DNA from: Polyangium sp. 6x1 | GTDB taxonomy: Bacteria; Myxococcota_A; Polyangia; Polyangiales; Polyangiaceae | Direction: 5' to 3' | Length of the DNA: 64,000 bases | Assembly (NCBI RefSeq): GCF_029946515.1 | Contig: NZ_JARZHH010000050.1 | Span: forward strand, 1-64,000 | Part shown: positions 41,336-50,597 of the stretch, in pieces | Numbering within the stretch: the first letter of the stretch is position 1 | Layout: the number at the start of each line of letters is the position of its first letter | The notes under the pieces: model-generated | What the model saw: only the letters and a program-made list of their open reading frames with translations | What the model was told of the DNA's origin: nothing | The model's database searches: none | Position numbers and translations under genes: made by a program

Positions 41336-42501
41336 CGAACGCTGCCCTTTGCGCGAACCTCCACGAGCGGCCCACGCTGCCCGACGAGGACGCCGCCCGG
41401 AGCGCCCTCTCTCCTCGGTCCTCCGCGCGCTCCACGCCGCTCCGCCGCGGCGAGCGCGCGCCGGGCACCCCGTGGATCGTCGTCCGCCCCCTCGGAAAGG
41501 GCGGCGTCGGCGAGGTCTTCGAGGTCGAGCACGCCCTGCTCGGGCGCCGCGCCGCGCTGAAGGCCCTCCTCCCCGCGAATACCGAGCGCCGCGGGCTCGC
41601 CGAGCGGATCGCCGACGAGGGGCGGATCCTCGCAAGGGTACGTCATGACAACCTCGTCGACGTCCTCGACCTCGGCCTGCTCTCGGACGACGGCCGCCCC
41701 TACCTCGTCCTCGAGCTGCTCGAAGGCCGTGATCTCCGGGCCGAGCTCGGCCGCATCGGCGTCCTCTCCGTGCCGAGCACCCTCGCCATTGCGTCGCAGA
41801 TCCTCCGCGGCCTCGCGGCATTGCACCGCGCGGGCTTCGTGCACCGCGACATCAAGCTCGAAAACCTCTTCCTTTGCGACGACGGCCGCGCCAAGATCCT
41901 CGACCTCGGCGCCGCCGAGCCTGCCTCGGGCTCGGAGGGGCCGGGCGCGCGCGGCGCCTCGCTCGGGACGCCGCGCACCATGGCGCCCGAGCAATTCGAG
42001 GGAAAACCCGTCGACGCGCGCGCCGATCTGTATGCCCTCGGCCTCGTCCTTTACGAGCTCGTCGCCGGTCGTGGCCCTTTCGACGACATCAAGGACCTCG
42101 ACGCGCTGCGATTCGCTCACCTCGATCGGACCCCCGCGCCCCCGTCGTGGTTCGCCCCGCAGCCCATCCCCGCCGCGCTCGACGCCTGGATCCTCCGCGC
42201 CCTCGAAAAAGACCCGGACGACCGCTTCGCCTCGGCCGAGGCCATGGCCGCCGAGATCCCCGCGCTCGTCGCGCCCCTGTACACCCCCACCCCCCGCGAA
42301 GCCGAGGACACGACGCCGTCCGCTTTTTCCCCGGACGTTCCCCGTCCGCGAGAGCGCGGCGTGGACACCACGCGCCGCGCGGTGGTCTCTGCCCTTGCCA
42401 TCGCTTCGCTCGCCGCCGGGCTCGCCGCGGGCAGGCTCCTCGGGCTCCCCTCTTCGTTCGGGCGCCCCGTGAACGATCCGATCGCCTCGCGATCGGTGTA
42501 A
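41332..42501 (+). CDS. Ser/Thr protein kinase with DLG variant and C-terminal membrane helix
   Basis: A 389-residue kinase: Gly-loop GKGGVGEV, Lys77, HRDIKLEN with Asp173, but DLG (191-193) instead of DFG. A substituted Phe is tolerated in several active kinases, so activity is likely. After a Pro-rich linker a hydrophobic segment (RAVVSALAIASLAAGLAAGR, about 345-370) may anchor it in the membrane with a short periplasmic tail. The ATG overlaps the upstream kinase stop. Confidence 0.88.
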   Translation: MTNAALCANLHERPTLPDEDAARSALSPRSSARSTPLRRGERAPGTPWIVVRPLGKGGVGEVFEVEHALLGRRAALKALLPANTERRGLAERIADEGRILARVRHDNLVDVLDLGLLSDDGRPYLVLELLEGRDLRAELGRIGVLSVPSTLAIASQILRGLAALHRAGFVHRDIKLENLFLCDDGRAKILDLGAAEPASGSEGPGARGASLGTPRTMAPEQFEGKPVDARADLYALGLVLYELVAGRGPFDDIKDLDALRFAHLDRTPAPPSWFAPQPIPAALDAWILRALEKDPDDRFASAEAMAAEIPALVAPLYTPTPREAEDTTPSAFSPDVPRPRERGVDTTRRAVVSALAIASLAAGLAAGRLLGLPSSFGRPVNDPIASRSV

Positions 42502-42561
42502 GGTCTTCTTGCACGCCTCCGTTTCCACCGGCGAACGGCGCGAGCCGTGGGGAGAACGACG

Positions 42562-43536
42562 ATGGACCTCATCCGACGTGGGTTTTTGGCTGTTTCGTTG
42601 ACGACGTTGGTTTCCTCCGCGATCGGCTGCGGAGGGAGCTCCTACACGGGTGGCGGCTCGACGACGCCGAGTGAGGCGAAGGGCGCCGAGGTCCAGACGA
42701 CGGGCGCGAGCCAGGCGCCAGGCGATTTCGGCCGCGATTCGGACGGGTTCCCCACCACGGACGAGGCTGCACCTGCCGCGCCTCCGCCGGCGTCCGTCAG
42801 CACGCAAGGGACCGCCGCGCCGCGCGGCGTGTGGGAGGCCGAGAAGAAGGCCGAGGTCATCCAGCCCGAGCCCCAGAACCGCCCGGGCCTCGGCACCGAG
42901 TGGGGCGAGACGCGCTCGTCGTCGATCACGACCGTGGCGTTCCAGCGCGCCGAACCCACGAGCCCGTTCTCGATGGCGAGCATGTTCTACAACGACGAGG
43001 AAGGCGCGCGCGCCATGGCGAACGCCGCCGGCTTCCGTCGCACCTCGGGCGGCGTCACCCCCGTCGCGGGCGGCGCGCTGCTCATCGGCCTGCGCGACGA
43101 GAACGGCGCGTTCCTGAACGGGTTCGTCGCGAGCGACAAGACCTACACCGTCGGCGAGGCGGGCCGCCGCTACACGATCGTCATCCGCAACCGCACGCCG
43201 AACCGCATCGAGTGCGTCGTCTCCGTCGACGGCCTCGACGTCATCGACGGCCGCGCCGCGAGCTTCTCGAAGCGCGGCTACCTCGTGCAGCCGCACGGCG
43301 AGCTCGAGATCGACGGCTTCCGCCAGAGCGTCGACGCCGTCGCCGCCTTCCGCTTCGGATCGGTGCGCGGCTCGTACGCGGCCAAGAAGTCCGGCGGCGA
43401 TTCGCGCAACGTCGGCGTCATCGGCTTCGCCTTCTTCCACGAGCGCGGGACGAACCCGTTCCCCTGGACGAACGACGAGGTCAACAAGCGCCACGACGCG
43501 AATCCGTTCCCCGGCCAGTTCGCCACGCCTCCCTGA
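42562..43536 (+). CDS. Hypothetical lipoprotein
   Basis: A 324-residue lipoprotein: signal MDLIRRGFLAVSLTTLVSSA then IGC, a low-complexity Pro/Ala/Ser linker (about 25-90), and a C-terminal beta-rich domain (about 140-315; GALLIGLRDENGAFLNGFVA, YTIVIRNRTPNRIECVVSVD, LEIDGFRQSVDAVAAFRF). No recognised family. The ATG at 42562 follows GGGAG by 8 nt; an in-frame GTG 15 nt earlier is less likely. It follows the kinase pair by 60 bp. Confidence 0.65.
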   Translation: MDLIRRGFLAVSLTTLVSSAIGCGGSSYTGGGSTTPSEAKGAEVQTTGASQAPGDFGRDSDGFPTTDEAAPAAPPPASVSTQGTAAPRGVWEAEKKAEVIQPEPQNRPGLGTEWGETRSSSITTVAFQRAEPTSPFSMASMFYNDEEGARAMANAAGFRRTSGGVTPVAGGALLIGLRDENGAFLNGFVASDKTYTVGEAGRRYTIVIRNRTPNRIECVVSVDGLDVIDGRAASFSKRGYLVQPHGELEIDGFRQSVDAVAAFRFGSVRGSYAAKKSGGDSRNVGVIGFAFFHERGTNPFPWTNDEVNKRHDANPFPGQFATPP

Positions 43537-43640
43537 TCCGGCAATCCGCCGCGGTCCCGGAATCCGGCCTGATCCTGGGCCCCGACGCACCGCAAAATTT
43601 CCGACTACCCAACCCGCCACGGCCGCGCTACCCCCCGGCC

Positions 43641-45746
43641 GTGGCGATCGATCTCAACCCCTCCCAGAAGCAGGCGGTCGAGCACGATCTCGGGCCGATG
43701 CTCGTGCTCGCCGGGGCAGGCTCGGGCAAGACGCGCGTCGTCACCGAGCGCATCGGGCGGCTGCTCGGCAAGGGCGTCCCCGCGACCAGCATCCTCGCGA
43801 TGACCTTCACCAACAAGGCCGCCGCCGAGATGCACGAGCGCGTCGCGAAGCTCGTCGGCCCGAAGGTCGCGAAGGACCTCAAGGTCTGCACGTTCCACCG
43901 CTTCGGCCTCGACACGCTCGGCCAGGAGACACGCGCGCTCGGCTTCCGCGGCTCGAAGTTCGCGATCCTCGATCAGGCGGACCAGACGAGCGCGATCCGC
44001 GAGATCCTGCGCGAGCTCCGCACCACGAAGAACTACGACATCGGCGCGATCCTGGCGCGCATCTCGGCCGCGAAGAACGACTTCATCACGCCCGAGGAGT
44101 GGCTGGAGAAGCAGCGCAAGGGCCGCGGCGTGGACGAGTACGACGAGATCAGCATGCTCGTCTACCCGAAGTACCTGGCGGCGCTGCGCACCTTCCAGGC
44201 GTTCGACTTCGACGACCTCATCTGCGAGCTCGTCCGGCTCTGGAGAAAACGCGCCGACGTGCTCCAGAAGTACCAGATGCGCTACCGGTACCTGATCGTC
44301 GACGAGTACCAGGACACGAACCACGCGCAGCTCGAGCTCGTGCTGCAGCTCGCGGGCGCGCACCGGAACGTGGTCGTCGTCGGCGACGACGATCAGTCGA
44401 TCTACGCGTGGCGCGGCGCCGACGTGAAGAACATCCTCTCGTTCGAGGACCATTTCCCGGGCGCGAAGGTCGTCAAGCTCGAGCACAACTATCGCTCGAA
44501 GAAGCCGATCCTCGACGTGGCGAACGCGATCCTCGCGAAGCAGGCGGGCAAGCGTCATCGCAAGGTCCTCGTGCCCACGCAGGGCGACGGGCCGATCGTG
44601 CAGGTCGTCGTCTGCGCCGATCCCGAGGTCGAGGCGAGCTTCGTGGCCTCCGAGGCGCAAGAGCTCATCGAGAAGCAGGGCGTGCGCCCCAAGGACATCG
44701 CGGTGCTCTACCGCTCGAACCTCCAGGCCCAGCCGATCGAGCAGGCCTTGAAGGAGCGCAGCATTCCGCTCCGCATGATCGGCGGCCAGCAGTTCTTCGA
44801 GCGCAAAGAGGTGAAGGACCTCATCGCGTACCTCAAGGTCGTGCTCTCGCCGGACGACGAGATGTCGCTGCGGCGCGTCGTGAATTATCCGGCGCGCGGC
44901 ATCGGCGAGGTCGCGTTCCACAAGATCACGGCGCACGCGACCGCGCAGGACATGAGCCTCTGGGCCGTCGTGCAGCGCGCGCACGCCGTGAAGGAGCTGC
45001 CGCCGGGGGCGCTCGAGGGGTGCCGGCAGTTCGTCCGGATCATCGAGGGCGGGCGGCTCTTGTTCGAGCAAAAGCTGCCGAGCGCGGAGATCGCGTCGAA
45101 GCTCTGCGAGGCGATCGGCCTCAAGGCCGACATCATGGCGGCCTCGGCGAACCCGCAGGTCGCGGCGCGCCGCTGGGGCAACGTCGAGGGATTGCTCAAG
45201 GTCTTCGCGCGCCGCGACGAGGCCGGAAAGGGCGATCGGGAGCATTTCGCCGAATTTTTGCGCCTGCTCGCGCTCCGCCTGGACGGGCAGGATGAAGAGG
45301 CCACGGACCGCGTCACGCTCACGACGATGCACGGCTCGAAGGGCCTGGAGTTCCCGTACGTCTTCGTGATCGGCGTCGAGGAGGGCTTTTGCCCGCATTC
45401 GCGCACGACGACCGAGCGCGCGACCGATTTCGTGCCCGGCGATCAAGATGGGGCGGTGAGCCTGGAGGAGGAGCGTCGCCTTTTCTACGTGGCCGTGACG
45501 CGCGCCCGGGAAAAACTCTTCATGTCGCGCTGCATGGCGCGTGGGCAACGCGGCAAGCTCGTGCCGCGCACGCCGAGCCGATTCTTGCTGGAGCTGCCGC
45601 GTGAGCTCTACGAGGAGCGTGAGGAGACGGCGCCGATCGCGCCGGGCATCGAGAAGACGAAGGCCGGCGCCGCGGGCCTCCTGGCGGCGCTGCAGGCGCT
45701 GCCGCCGGGCGAGCTGCCCATGATCCCGCGGCGTCCGCGGTTTTGA
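43641..45746 (+). CDS. UvrD/PcrA/Rep-type ATP-dependent DNA helicase
   Basis: A 701-residue superfamily 1A helicase. Motifs in order: Q-motif LNPSQKQAVE, Walker A AGAGSGKT, motif Ia TFTNKAA, Walker B VDEYQDTN, motif III GDDDQSIYAWRGA, motif IV EHNYRS, motif V TTMHGSKGLEF, motif VI YVAVTRARE. It unwinds DNA 3'-5' in repair and replication restart. The GTG start at 43641 sits right before the Q-motif region. PcrA and Rep are equally possible names, so no symbol is given. Confidence 0.93.
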   Translation: MAIDLNPSQKQAVEHDLGPMLVLAGAGSGKTRVVTERIGRLLGKGVPATSILAMTFTNKAAAEMHERVAKLVGPKVAKDLKVCTFHRFGLDTLGQETRALGFRGSKFAILDQADQTSAIREILRELRTTKNYDIGAILARISAAKNDFITPEEWLEKQRKGRGVDEYDEISMLVYPKYLAALRTFQAFDFDDLICELVRLWRKRADVLQKYQMRYRYLIVDEYQDTNHAQLELVLQLAGAHRNVVVVGDDDQSIYAWRGADVKNILSFEDHFPGAKVVKLEHNYRSKKPILDVANAILAKQAGKRHRKVLVPTQGDGPIVQVVVCADPEVEASFVASEAQELIEKQGVRPKDIAVLYRSNLQAQPIEQALKERSIPLRMIGGQQFFERKEVKDLIAYLKVVLSPDDEMSLRRVVNYPARGIGEVAFHKITAHATAQDMSLWAVVQRAHAVKELPPGALEGCRQFVRIIEGGRLLFEQKLPSAEIASKLCEAIGLKADIMAASANPQVAARRWGNVEGLLKVFARRDEAGKGDREHFAEFLRLLALRLDGQDEEATDRVTLTTMHGSKGLEFPYVFVIGVEEGFCPHSRTTTERATDFVPGDQDGAVSLEEERRLFYVAVTRAREKLFMSRCMARGQRGKLVPRTPSRFLLELPRELYEEREETAPIAPGIEKTKAGAAGLLAALQALPPGELPMIPRRPRF

Positions 45747-45947
45747 AAGACGAACCTCCCCCCATTCCCTCTCCGCCGCGCCGCCCCGGGTAAGACCATT
45801 CCGGGAGCCGGGCTGCTGAGCGCGATCGCTCCCCACGAACGGCGCCTCCCCGAGGAAGGATGGTTTTTCCGGACAGCTTCCAAAAAATGCATTCCTCGTG
45901 ACGTACGACCTGCGCAGATCATAGTAGGGGTCTGTACGTAACGATCC

Positions 45948-48602
45948 GTGACGTCGCGGAACCGAATGCAGACGCAACGAAAACAACGGTCCACGTCGCT
46001 CGGGCTCTTCCTGGCCGTGCTGTCGACCACCACGGCGATCGCCGTGCATGCGTCGCTCGAACGGTGGCTCGGAGAGCGCCCACCGCTCTCCCTCTTTTCC
46101 ATCGCTGTCGCATTGCCCGCCGTGTTCGGCGGCATCGGGCCCGGCCTGCTCGCCACGCTCCTCTGTGGCCTGGTCGTGCTCGCCCGCGGGGCGATGTCCG
46201 GCGATGCGCTGCGCGTCGTGCCGTTCCTCGTGCTCGGCCTCGCCATCACCTGGGTCGGCGAGCGCATGCGCCGGTCCGACCGCCAGTTCGGCGATTGCAC
46301 GAGCCTGCTCGAGCGATTGCGGGCGCGCCAGGTGCAAACGCTGGTCGAGGTCGAGGTCCTGCGCGAGAGTGAGGAGCGATTTCGTGCCCTGGCGCAAGCC
46401 TCCTTCGATCCGCTGGTCCTCCATAGTGAGGGCGTGATCCTCGACGTCAACCAGGCCTTCACCGAGGTCTTCGGCTACCGCCGCGAGGAGGTCGTTGGGA
46501 ACCGCAAGGAAATGCTCGCGCCCGAGGATTTCCGTTCCCTCGTCGAGGGGCACAGCAAGAGCGGCGTCGAGACTGCGTACGAGGCTGTGCTCCAGCGCAA
46601 GGACGGCAGCCGATTCGTGGCCGAGCTCCGTGGCGGCAACGCCCGCCTCAAGGGCCGGCCGGCGCGCGCAACGGTCATCCGCGACCTCACGTCGCGCCGC
46701 ACGAGCGAGAGCGTGACGCGCTGGACCGACGAGCTGTTCCGGCAGCTCTACGATTGGATTCCCCTCGGGATGGCGCAGGCGGACGTCAGGGACGGGCGCT
46801 TGCTCCGGGTCAACGCCTATTATTGCGACATCACCGGATATTCGGCGGCCGAGATCCTCGGCAAGAGCTTCAGCGACCTCACGCACCCCGACGATCGTGA
46901 CAAGGACGCAGCCGGGTACCGAGAGGCCGCGCGGGACGGGCAGGTGTATCGCACCGAAAAGCGGTACATCCGCAAGGACGGCAGCATCGCATGGGTACGC
47001 GTGCACTCCTTTTTCTTGCGGGACGTCCACGGGGCGATCTCCACGTCGACCGCGGTGATCGAAGACATCACGCAAAGGAAGCGCAGCGAGGAGATGCTCC
47101 ACGAGATGCAGCGCGCGACCGAGGAGGAGCTCGGCCTGCTCGACAACCTCTTCGCGTATGCGCCCGTCGGCATTGCCTTGCTCGATCGGGAATACCGGTT
47201 CGTTCGGATCAACGAGTCCCTGGCGGCGACGAACGGTTGTTCCGTGGCCGAGCACATCGGGCGCCGGGTCGTCGACGTCATCCCCGACCTCTGGCCGCAG
47301 CTCGAGGACGCATACGCCCGCGTGCTCGCGGGCGAGCGGCTCCTCGACGTCGCGGTCACCGGCGAGACGCGCGCGTGCCCGGGCGAGATCCGGCAATGGA
47401 TCGTCAATTTTTATCCGATCCGCGGCCCGTGGACCGGCGACATCGTGGGCATCGGCATCCTGCTCTTGGACATCACCGATCAGAAACGCGCCGAGGAGGC
47501 CCTGCGCGAGGCCGATCGGCGCAAAGACGAATTCTTGGCCATGCTGGCGCACGAGCTCCGCAATCCGCTCGCGCCCATCAAGACGTCCGTGGAGATTCAG
47601 AAGCGGCTCGCGCTCGGCGAGCCGAGGCTCTCGCGATCCCGCGACGTGATCGAGCGGCAGGTCGGCCACCTCGGGCGCCTCCTCGACGATTTGCTCGACG
47701 TTTCGCGCATTTCGCGCGGGCGGATCGCCTTGCAAAAAGAGACGCACGAGCTCTGCGAGATCGTCGGGCAGGCGGTCGAATCGACGCGGCCGCTCATCGA
47801 CGCGCGCAAGCACGATCTCGTCCTCGCGCCTTGCCCCGAGCCGCTGCACGTGAAGGTCGACGCGGCGCGCCTCACGCAGGTCGTGGCCAACCTGCTCAAC
47901 AATGCGGCCAAATACACCGACGACGGAGGCTCCATTCACCTCGGCATCGAAAGGGGACCCCGAAACGAAGTGCTCATCCGGATCAAGGACAACGGCCGTG
48001 GGATCGACCCGAAGGACCTACCGCATGTATTCGACACCTTCTTTCAATCGACGCGCACCCTCGACCGTTCGGAAGGTGGGCTCGGAATCGGACTCTCCCT
48101 CGTGCGCCGCCTCGTCGAGCTGCACGGCGGGAAGGTCGAAGCCCATAGCGATGGGCTCGGGAAAGGCAGCGAGTTCGTCGTCCGTCTCGCACGGGAGGCA
48201 GCCCCGATGACGACCCCGCAACAAAGCCACGTCCCTTCGGCCGGGCAGAGCCGCCGCGTCCTCGTCGTGGACGACAACGTCGACGCGGCCGAGACCATGG
48301 CCGCGCTCCTCGAGACGCTCGGACACGAGGTCTCCGTCGCGCACGACGGCGAGGCGGCCCTCGAGGCCGTGTCGAATGGCCACCCCGAGATCGTGCTGCT
48401 CGACATCGGCCTGCCGCGCATGGACGGCTACGAGGTCTGCAAGCGCCTGCGCGACGACGGCACCCCGCGCCCCTTCATCGTGGCCGTCACCGGATACGGC
48501 CAGGCCGAGGACCGCGAGCGCGCCCTCAAAGCCGGCTTCGACGCCCACCTCGTCAAGCCCGCGAGCTTCGACGCCATCCAGGCCGTGCTCCGCGCGGCCT
48601 GA
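45948..48602 (+). CDS. Hybrid sensor histidine kinase (membrane sensor, PAS x3, HisKA, HATPase, receiver)
   Basis: An 884-residue protein. Two or three N-terminal TM helices (about 20-105) resemble a DUF4118-type sensor, then three PAS domains (about 130-250, 260-380, 390-510; GYRREEVVGNRKEML, GYSAAEILGKSFSDL), HisKA with His535 (MLAHELRNPLAPI), HATPase (NLLNNAAKYT, DNGRGIDP, GGLGIGLSL) and a C-terminal receiver with Asp819 (LLDIGLPRMDG). The receiver suggests a phosphorelay or self-control. GTG at 45948 or ATG at 45966 could be the start. A hairpin follows the stop. Confidence 0.92.
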   Translation: MTSRNRMQTQRKQRSTSLGLFLAVLSTTTAIAVHASLERWLGERPPLSLFSIAVALPAVFGGIGPGLLATLLCGLVVLARGAMSGDALRVVPFLVLGLAITWVGERMRRSDRQFGDCTSLLERLRARQVQTLVEVEVLRESEERFRALAQASFDPLVLHSEGVILDVNQAFTEVFGYRREEVVGNRKEMLAPEDFRSLVEGHSKSGVETAYEAVLQRKDGSRFVAELRGGNARLKGRPARATVIRDLTSRRTSESVTRWTDELFRQLYDWIPLGMAQADVRDGRLLRVNAYYCDITGYSAAEILGKSFSDLTHPDDRDKDAAGYREAARDGQVYRTEKRYIRKDGSIAWVRVHSFFLRDVHGAISTSTAVIEDITQRKRSEEMLHEMQRATEEELGLLDNLFAYAPVGIALLDREYRFVRINESLAATNGCSVAEHIGRRVVDVIPDLWPQLEDAYARVLAGERLLDVAVTGETRACPGEIRQWIVNFYPIRGPWTGDIVGIGILLLDITDQKRAEEALREADRRKDEFLAMLAHELRNPLAPIKTSVEIQKRLALGEPRLSRSRDVIERQVGHLGRLLDDLLDVSRISRGRIALQKETHELCEIVGQAVESTRPLIDARKHDLVLAPCPEPLHVKVDAARLTQVVANLLNNAAKYTDDGGSIHLGIERGPRNEVLIRIKDNGRGIDPKDLPHVFDTFFQSTRTLDRSEGGLGIGLSLVRRLVELHGGKVEAHSDGLGKGSEFVVRLAREAAPMTTPQQSHVPSAGQSRRVLVVDDNVDAAETMAALLETLGHEVSVAHDGEAALEAVSNGHPEIVLLDIGLPRMDGYEVCKRLRDDGTPRPFIVAVTGYGQAEDRERALKAGFDAHLVKPASFDAIQAVLRAA

Positions 48603-48630
48603 GCCCTCCCGAAATCAGCCTGGATCCAGC

Positions 48631-48651
48631 CTCGGACAATATTCGTCCGAG
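48631..48651 (+). terminator. Candidate terminator of the hybrid kinase gene
   Basis: CTCGGAC / GTCCGAG 7-bp perfect stem with a 7-nt loop, 28 bp after the stop codon. No T run. A second inverted repeat (GGCTCC/GGAGCC) at 48705-48722 lies just before the next gene. Confidence 0.45.
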
Positions 48652-48732
48652 CCTGTCCAAGTTCTCCACACCTGAACGCTTTCCGCGTGGTAGACGGACG
48701 AGCAGGCTCCTTTTTGGGAGCCACCCTTCCGA

Positions 48733-49482
48733 ATGTCCAGCGGCAAGCGCCACACTCCTCCCGCGGATCCCGCCTTTGGCCCCGCCAAACGTGTATCGGA
48801 GCTCGTCTCGGGCGCCGATCCGGAGGCGCAGAAGGCGCTCGCCGACCGGCACCTCGCGCGGGCGCGGCGGCCTCGATCGGTGAAGGCCATGCCCGCCGTG
48901 CAGCCGAACGAACGGGGCTCCGGGACGTACTTGCGCCTCGCCCCGACGCGCTCGCGGGTCCTCAATGCCTTCCTGCACGAGGCCGACGTGGCGGGGCTGC
49001 TCACGCCGGATGTCATCGTGCTCGACGAGCAGGCGCTCGCCCCGCGCCTCGTCGAGCTCGCCCGCAAGTACTTCGCGCCCATGCTCGCCGCGGCCGGCAA
49101 TGTCGAGGGCGCGCTGCGGATCGCCGCGGAGCTGCCGCCCGTCACGGGCGAACGGGGCGCGCGGCTGGTCGTGCGTCGCGCCTTGTCCGCGCCGGGCCCG
49201 CTCGGCGCCTGCGCACGAGATTACGAGGAGCACCGGCGCAAGACGGGCGCCCCCGATCAGGACGATCTCGAGGGTCAGGCGATCCTCGCCGCGTTCGCCG
49301 GCCGTATCGTGGCTCAGGCCGAGCGGCTCCTCGGCCCGCACGTGCGGGAGGAGGTGCAGGCGACGCTCCGCCTCCTCGCGCCTCCTCGCGCCGAGGGCAG
49401 GCCTGCGCGCAAGCCTTCGGTGCGTATGCCGGCGGCCGCGGGGCAGGGCGCGCCGGCCGACAAGAAGCGCAACCTCGGCTGA
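48733..49482 (+). CDS. Hypothetical protein
   Basis: A 249-residue soluble protein with a basic, Pro-rich N-terminus (1-60), a central helical region (75-210; SRVLNAFLHEADVAGLLTPD, KYFAPMLAAAGNVEGALRIA, QAILAAFAGRIVAQAERLLG) and a basic, disordered C-terminus (212-249). No motif or family recognised. A hairpin (48705-48722) overlaps the weak ribosome site. It is 29 bp upstream of the dienelactone hydrolase gene, probably one unit. Confidence 0.6.
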   Translation: MSSGKRHTPPADPAFGPAKRVSELVSGADPEAQKALADRHLARARRPRSVKAMPAVQPNERGSGTYLRLAPTRSRVLNAFLHEADVAGLLTPDVIVLDEQALAPRLVELARKYFAPMLAAAGNVEGALRIAAELPPVTGERGARLVVRRALSAPGPLGACARDYEEHRRKTGAPDQDDLEGQAILAAFAGRIVAQAERLLGPHVREEVQATLRLLAPPRAEGRPARKPSVRMPAAAGQGAPADKKRNLG

Positions 49483-49511
49483 GGTCCGGCCCCGTGGTAC
49501 AAGGGGGCTTC

Positions 49512-50228
49512 ATGGATCAGCGCGAGATCAGGTTTCCTTGCGACGACGGCTTCTCGATGCGGGGCATCCTCACGCTGCCGGATCGGCCGGAGCCGCGGCC
49601 CGGGCTCTTGCTCATCTACGAGGTGTTCGGCCTCAACGAGGAGATGAAGCGCGTCGCGCGGGAGTTCGCGGAGGCGGGGTACGTCGTGCTCATCCCGGAC
49701 CTCTTTCACCGCGGCCCGAAGATTCTCTGCGTGGCGCGCGCCATTCGCTCGATCATGAAGCAAAGCGGCCAGCCGCTCGACGATCTCGAAGCGGCGAGGC
49801 GGTATCTCGCGACGCGCCCCGAGGTCACTGCGTCGCAGCTCGGGGTGGTCGGGTTTTGCATGGGCGGCGGCTTCGCGGTCGTGCTCGCGATGCGGGGCCA
49901 TTACAAGGTCGCTGCACCTTTTTACGGCGAGGTCCCCGAGGATCTGCCGAGCGCCTGCCCGACGGTGGCGAGCTTTGGCGGGCTCGACAAGCCTTTGCGT
50001 GACGCGCCCGCGCGCTTGCGGCGGAACCTCGACAAGCTCGGCGTCCCCTCGGACGTCAAGGTCTACGAGGACGCGGGGCATTCGTTTTATACGCGCACCG
50101 AGGGCGCAATTCTCCAGAAGATCGGCCCGCTCCTTCCGATGCACGCCGGCTACCACGAGCCGTCGGCGCTCGACGCGAAGGAGCGCGTCCTCGCGTTCTT
50201 CCAGGAGCACCTCGACGGCGCGTCCTAG
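49512..50228 (+). CDS. Dienelactone hydrolase family protein
   Basis: A 238-residue alpha/beta hydrolase: GLLLIYEVFGLNEEMKRVAR near residue 30, then the Cys-type nucleophile elbow GFCMGGG (Cys116), a late Asp region, and AGHSFYT with the catalytic His. This matches carboxymethylenebutenolidase/DLH enzymes, which hydrolyse lactones of aromatic degradation. No other genes of that pathway are nearby, so the true substrate may differ. The ATG at 49512 lies in AAGGGGGCTTC. Confidence 0.87.
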   Translation: MDQREIRFPCDDGFSMRGILTLPDRPEPRPGLLLIYEVFGLNEEMKRVAREFAEAGYVVLIPDLFHRGPKILCVARAIRSIMKQSGQPLDDLEAARRYLATRPEVTASQLGVVGFCMGGGFAVVLAMRGHYKVAAPFYGEVPEDLPSACPTVASFGGLDKPLRDAPARLRRNLDKLGVPSDVKVYEDAGHSFYTRTEGAILQKIGPLLPMHAGYHEPSALDAKERVLAFFQEHLDGAS

Positions 50229-50597
50229 CGCGTCGAACCGATCGAGGGTCCATGGTCGAGGCCGAGCGGTTCGCGATAGCGGACCCGCGCTCGGCCGACG
50301 CCCGGCGCGATTGCGACGTCACGTTGCGTGAGGCATTGGGCGTGCTCTACGCCCCCGGCGGATTTTCAAACGCAGAAGAATTCTCGACCCCGCGGAGCCG
50401 CGTGAGCGCTCGTGCCTTGCTCTGGCAAAGACGCGGGTGCTCCGTTTTCCAGGCACACGGTGACGATTGCGTGGAAGCGGTGTCAGATCGTTGTCGCTCA
50501 TGCATGGCGCTCGGCTATCGCTGGGTCCTTTTATTTTGCTGGCAGGATTTCGACGCCCGCGATACGGTCGATTGTTGTTGCGAGGTGGGTCCGGAAG
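50229..50597. other. Intergenic region without convincing gene
   Basis: A 369-bp gap between the hydrolase and STAS genes. Reading frames cross it but lack coding signs and continue as shadows. Base composition drops locally around 50528-50580 (TTTTATTTTG ... GATTGTTGTTG), so this AT-richer stretch 20-70 bp upstream of the STAS gene is the likely promoter. Nothing else recognised. Confidence 0.5.

Noticed and set aside
43605..47939. A 1444-codon open frame on the minus strand
   Set aside because: Antisense to the helicase and hybrid kinase, both with all motifs intact; Arg/Glu/His/Asp-rich composition gives no fold.
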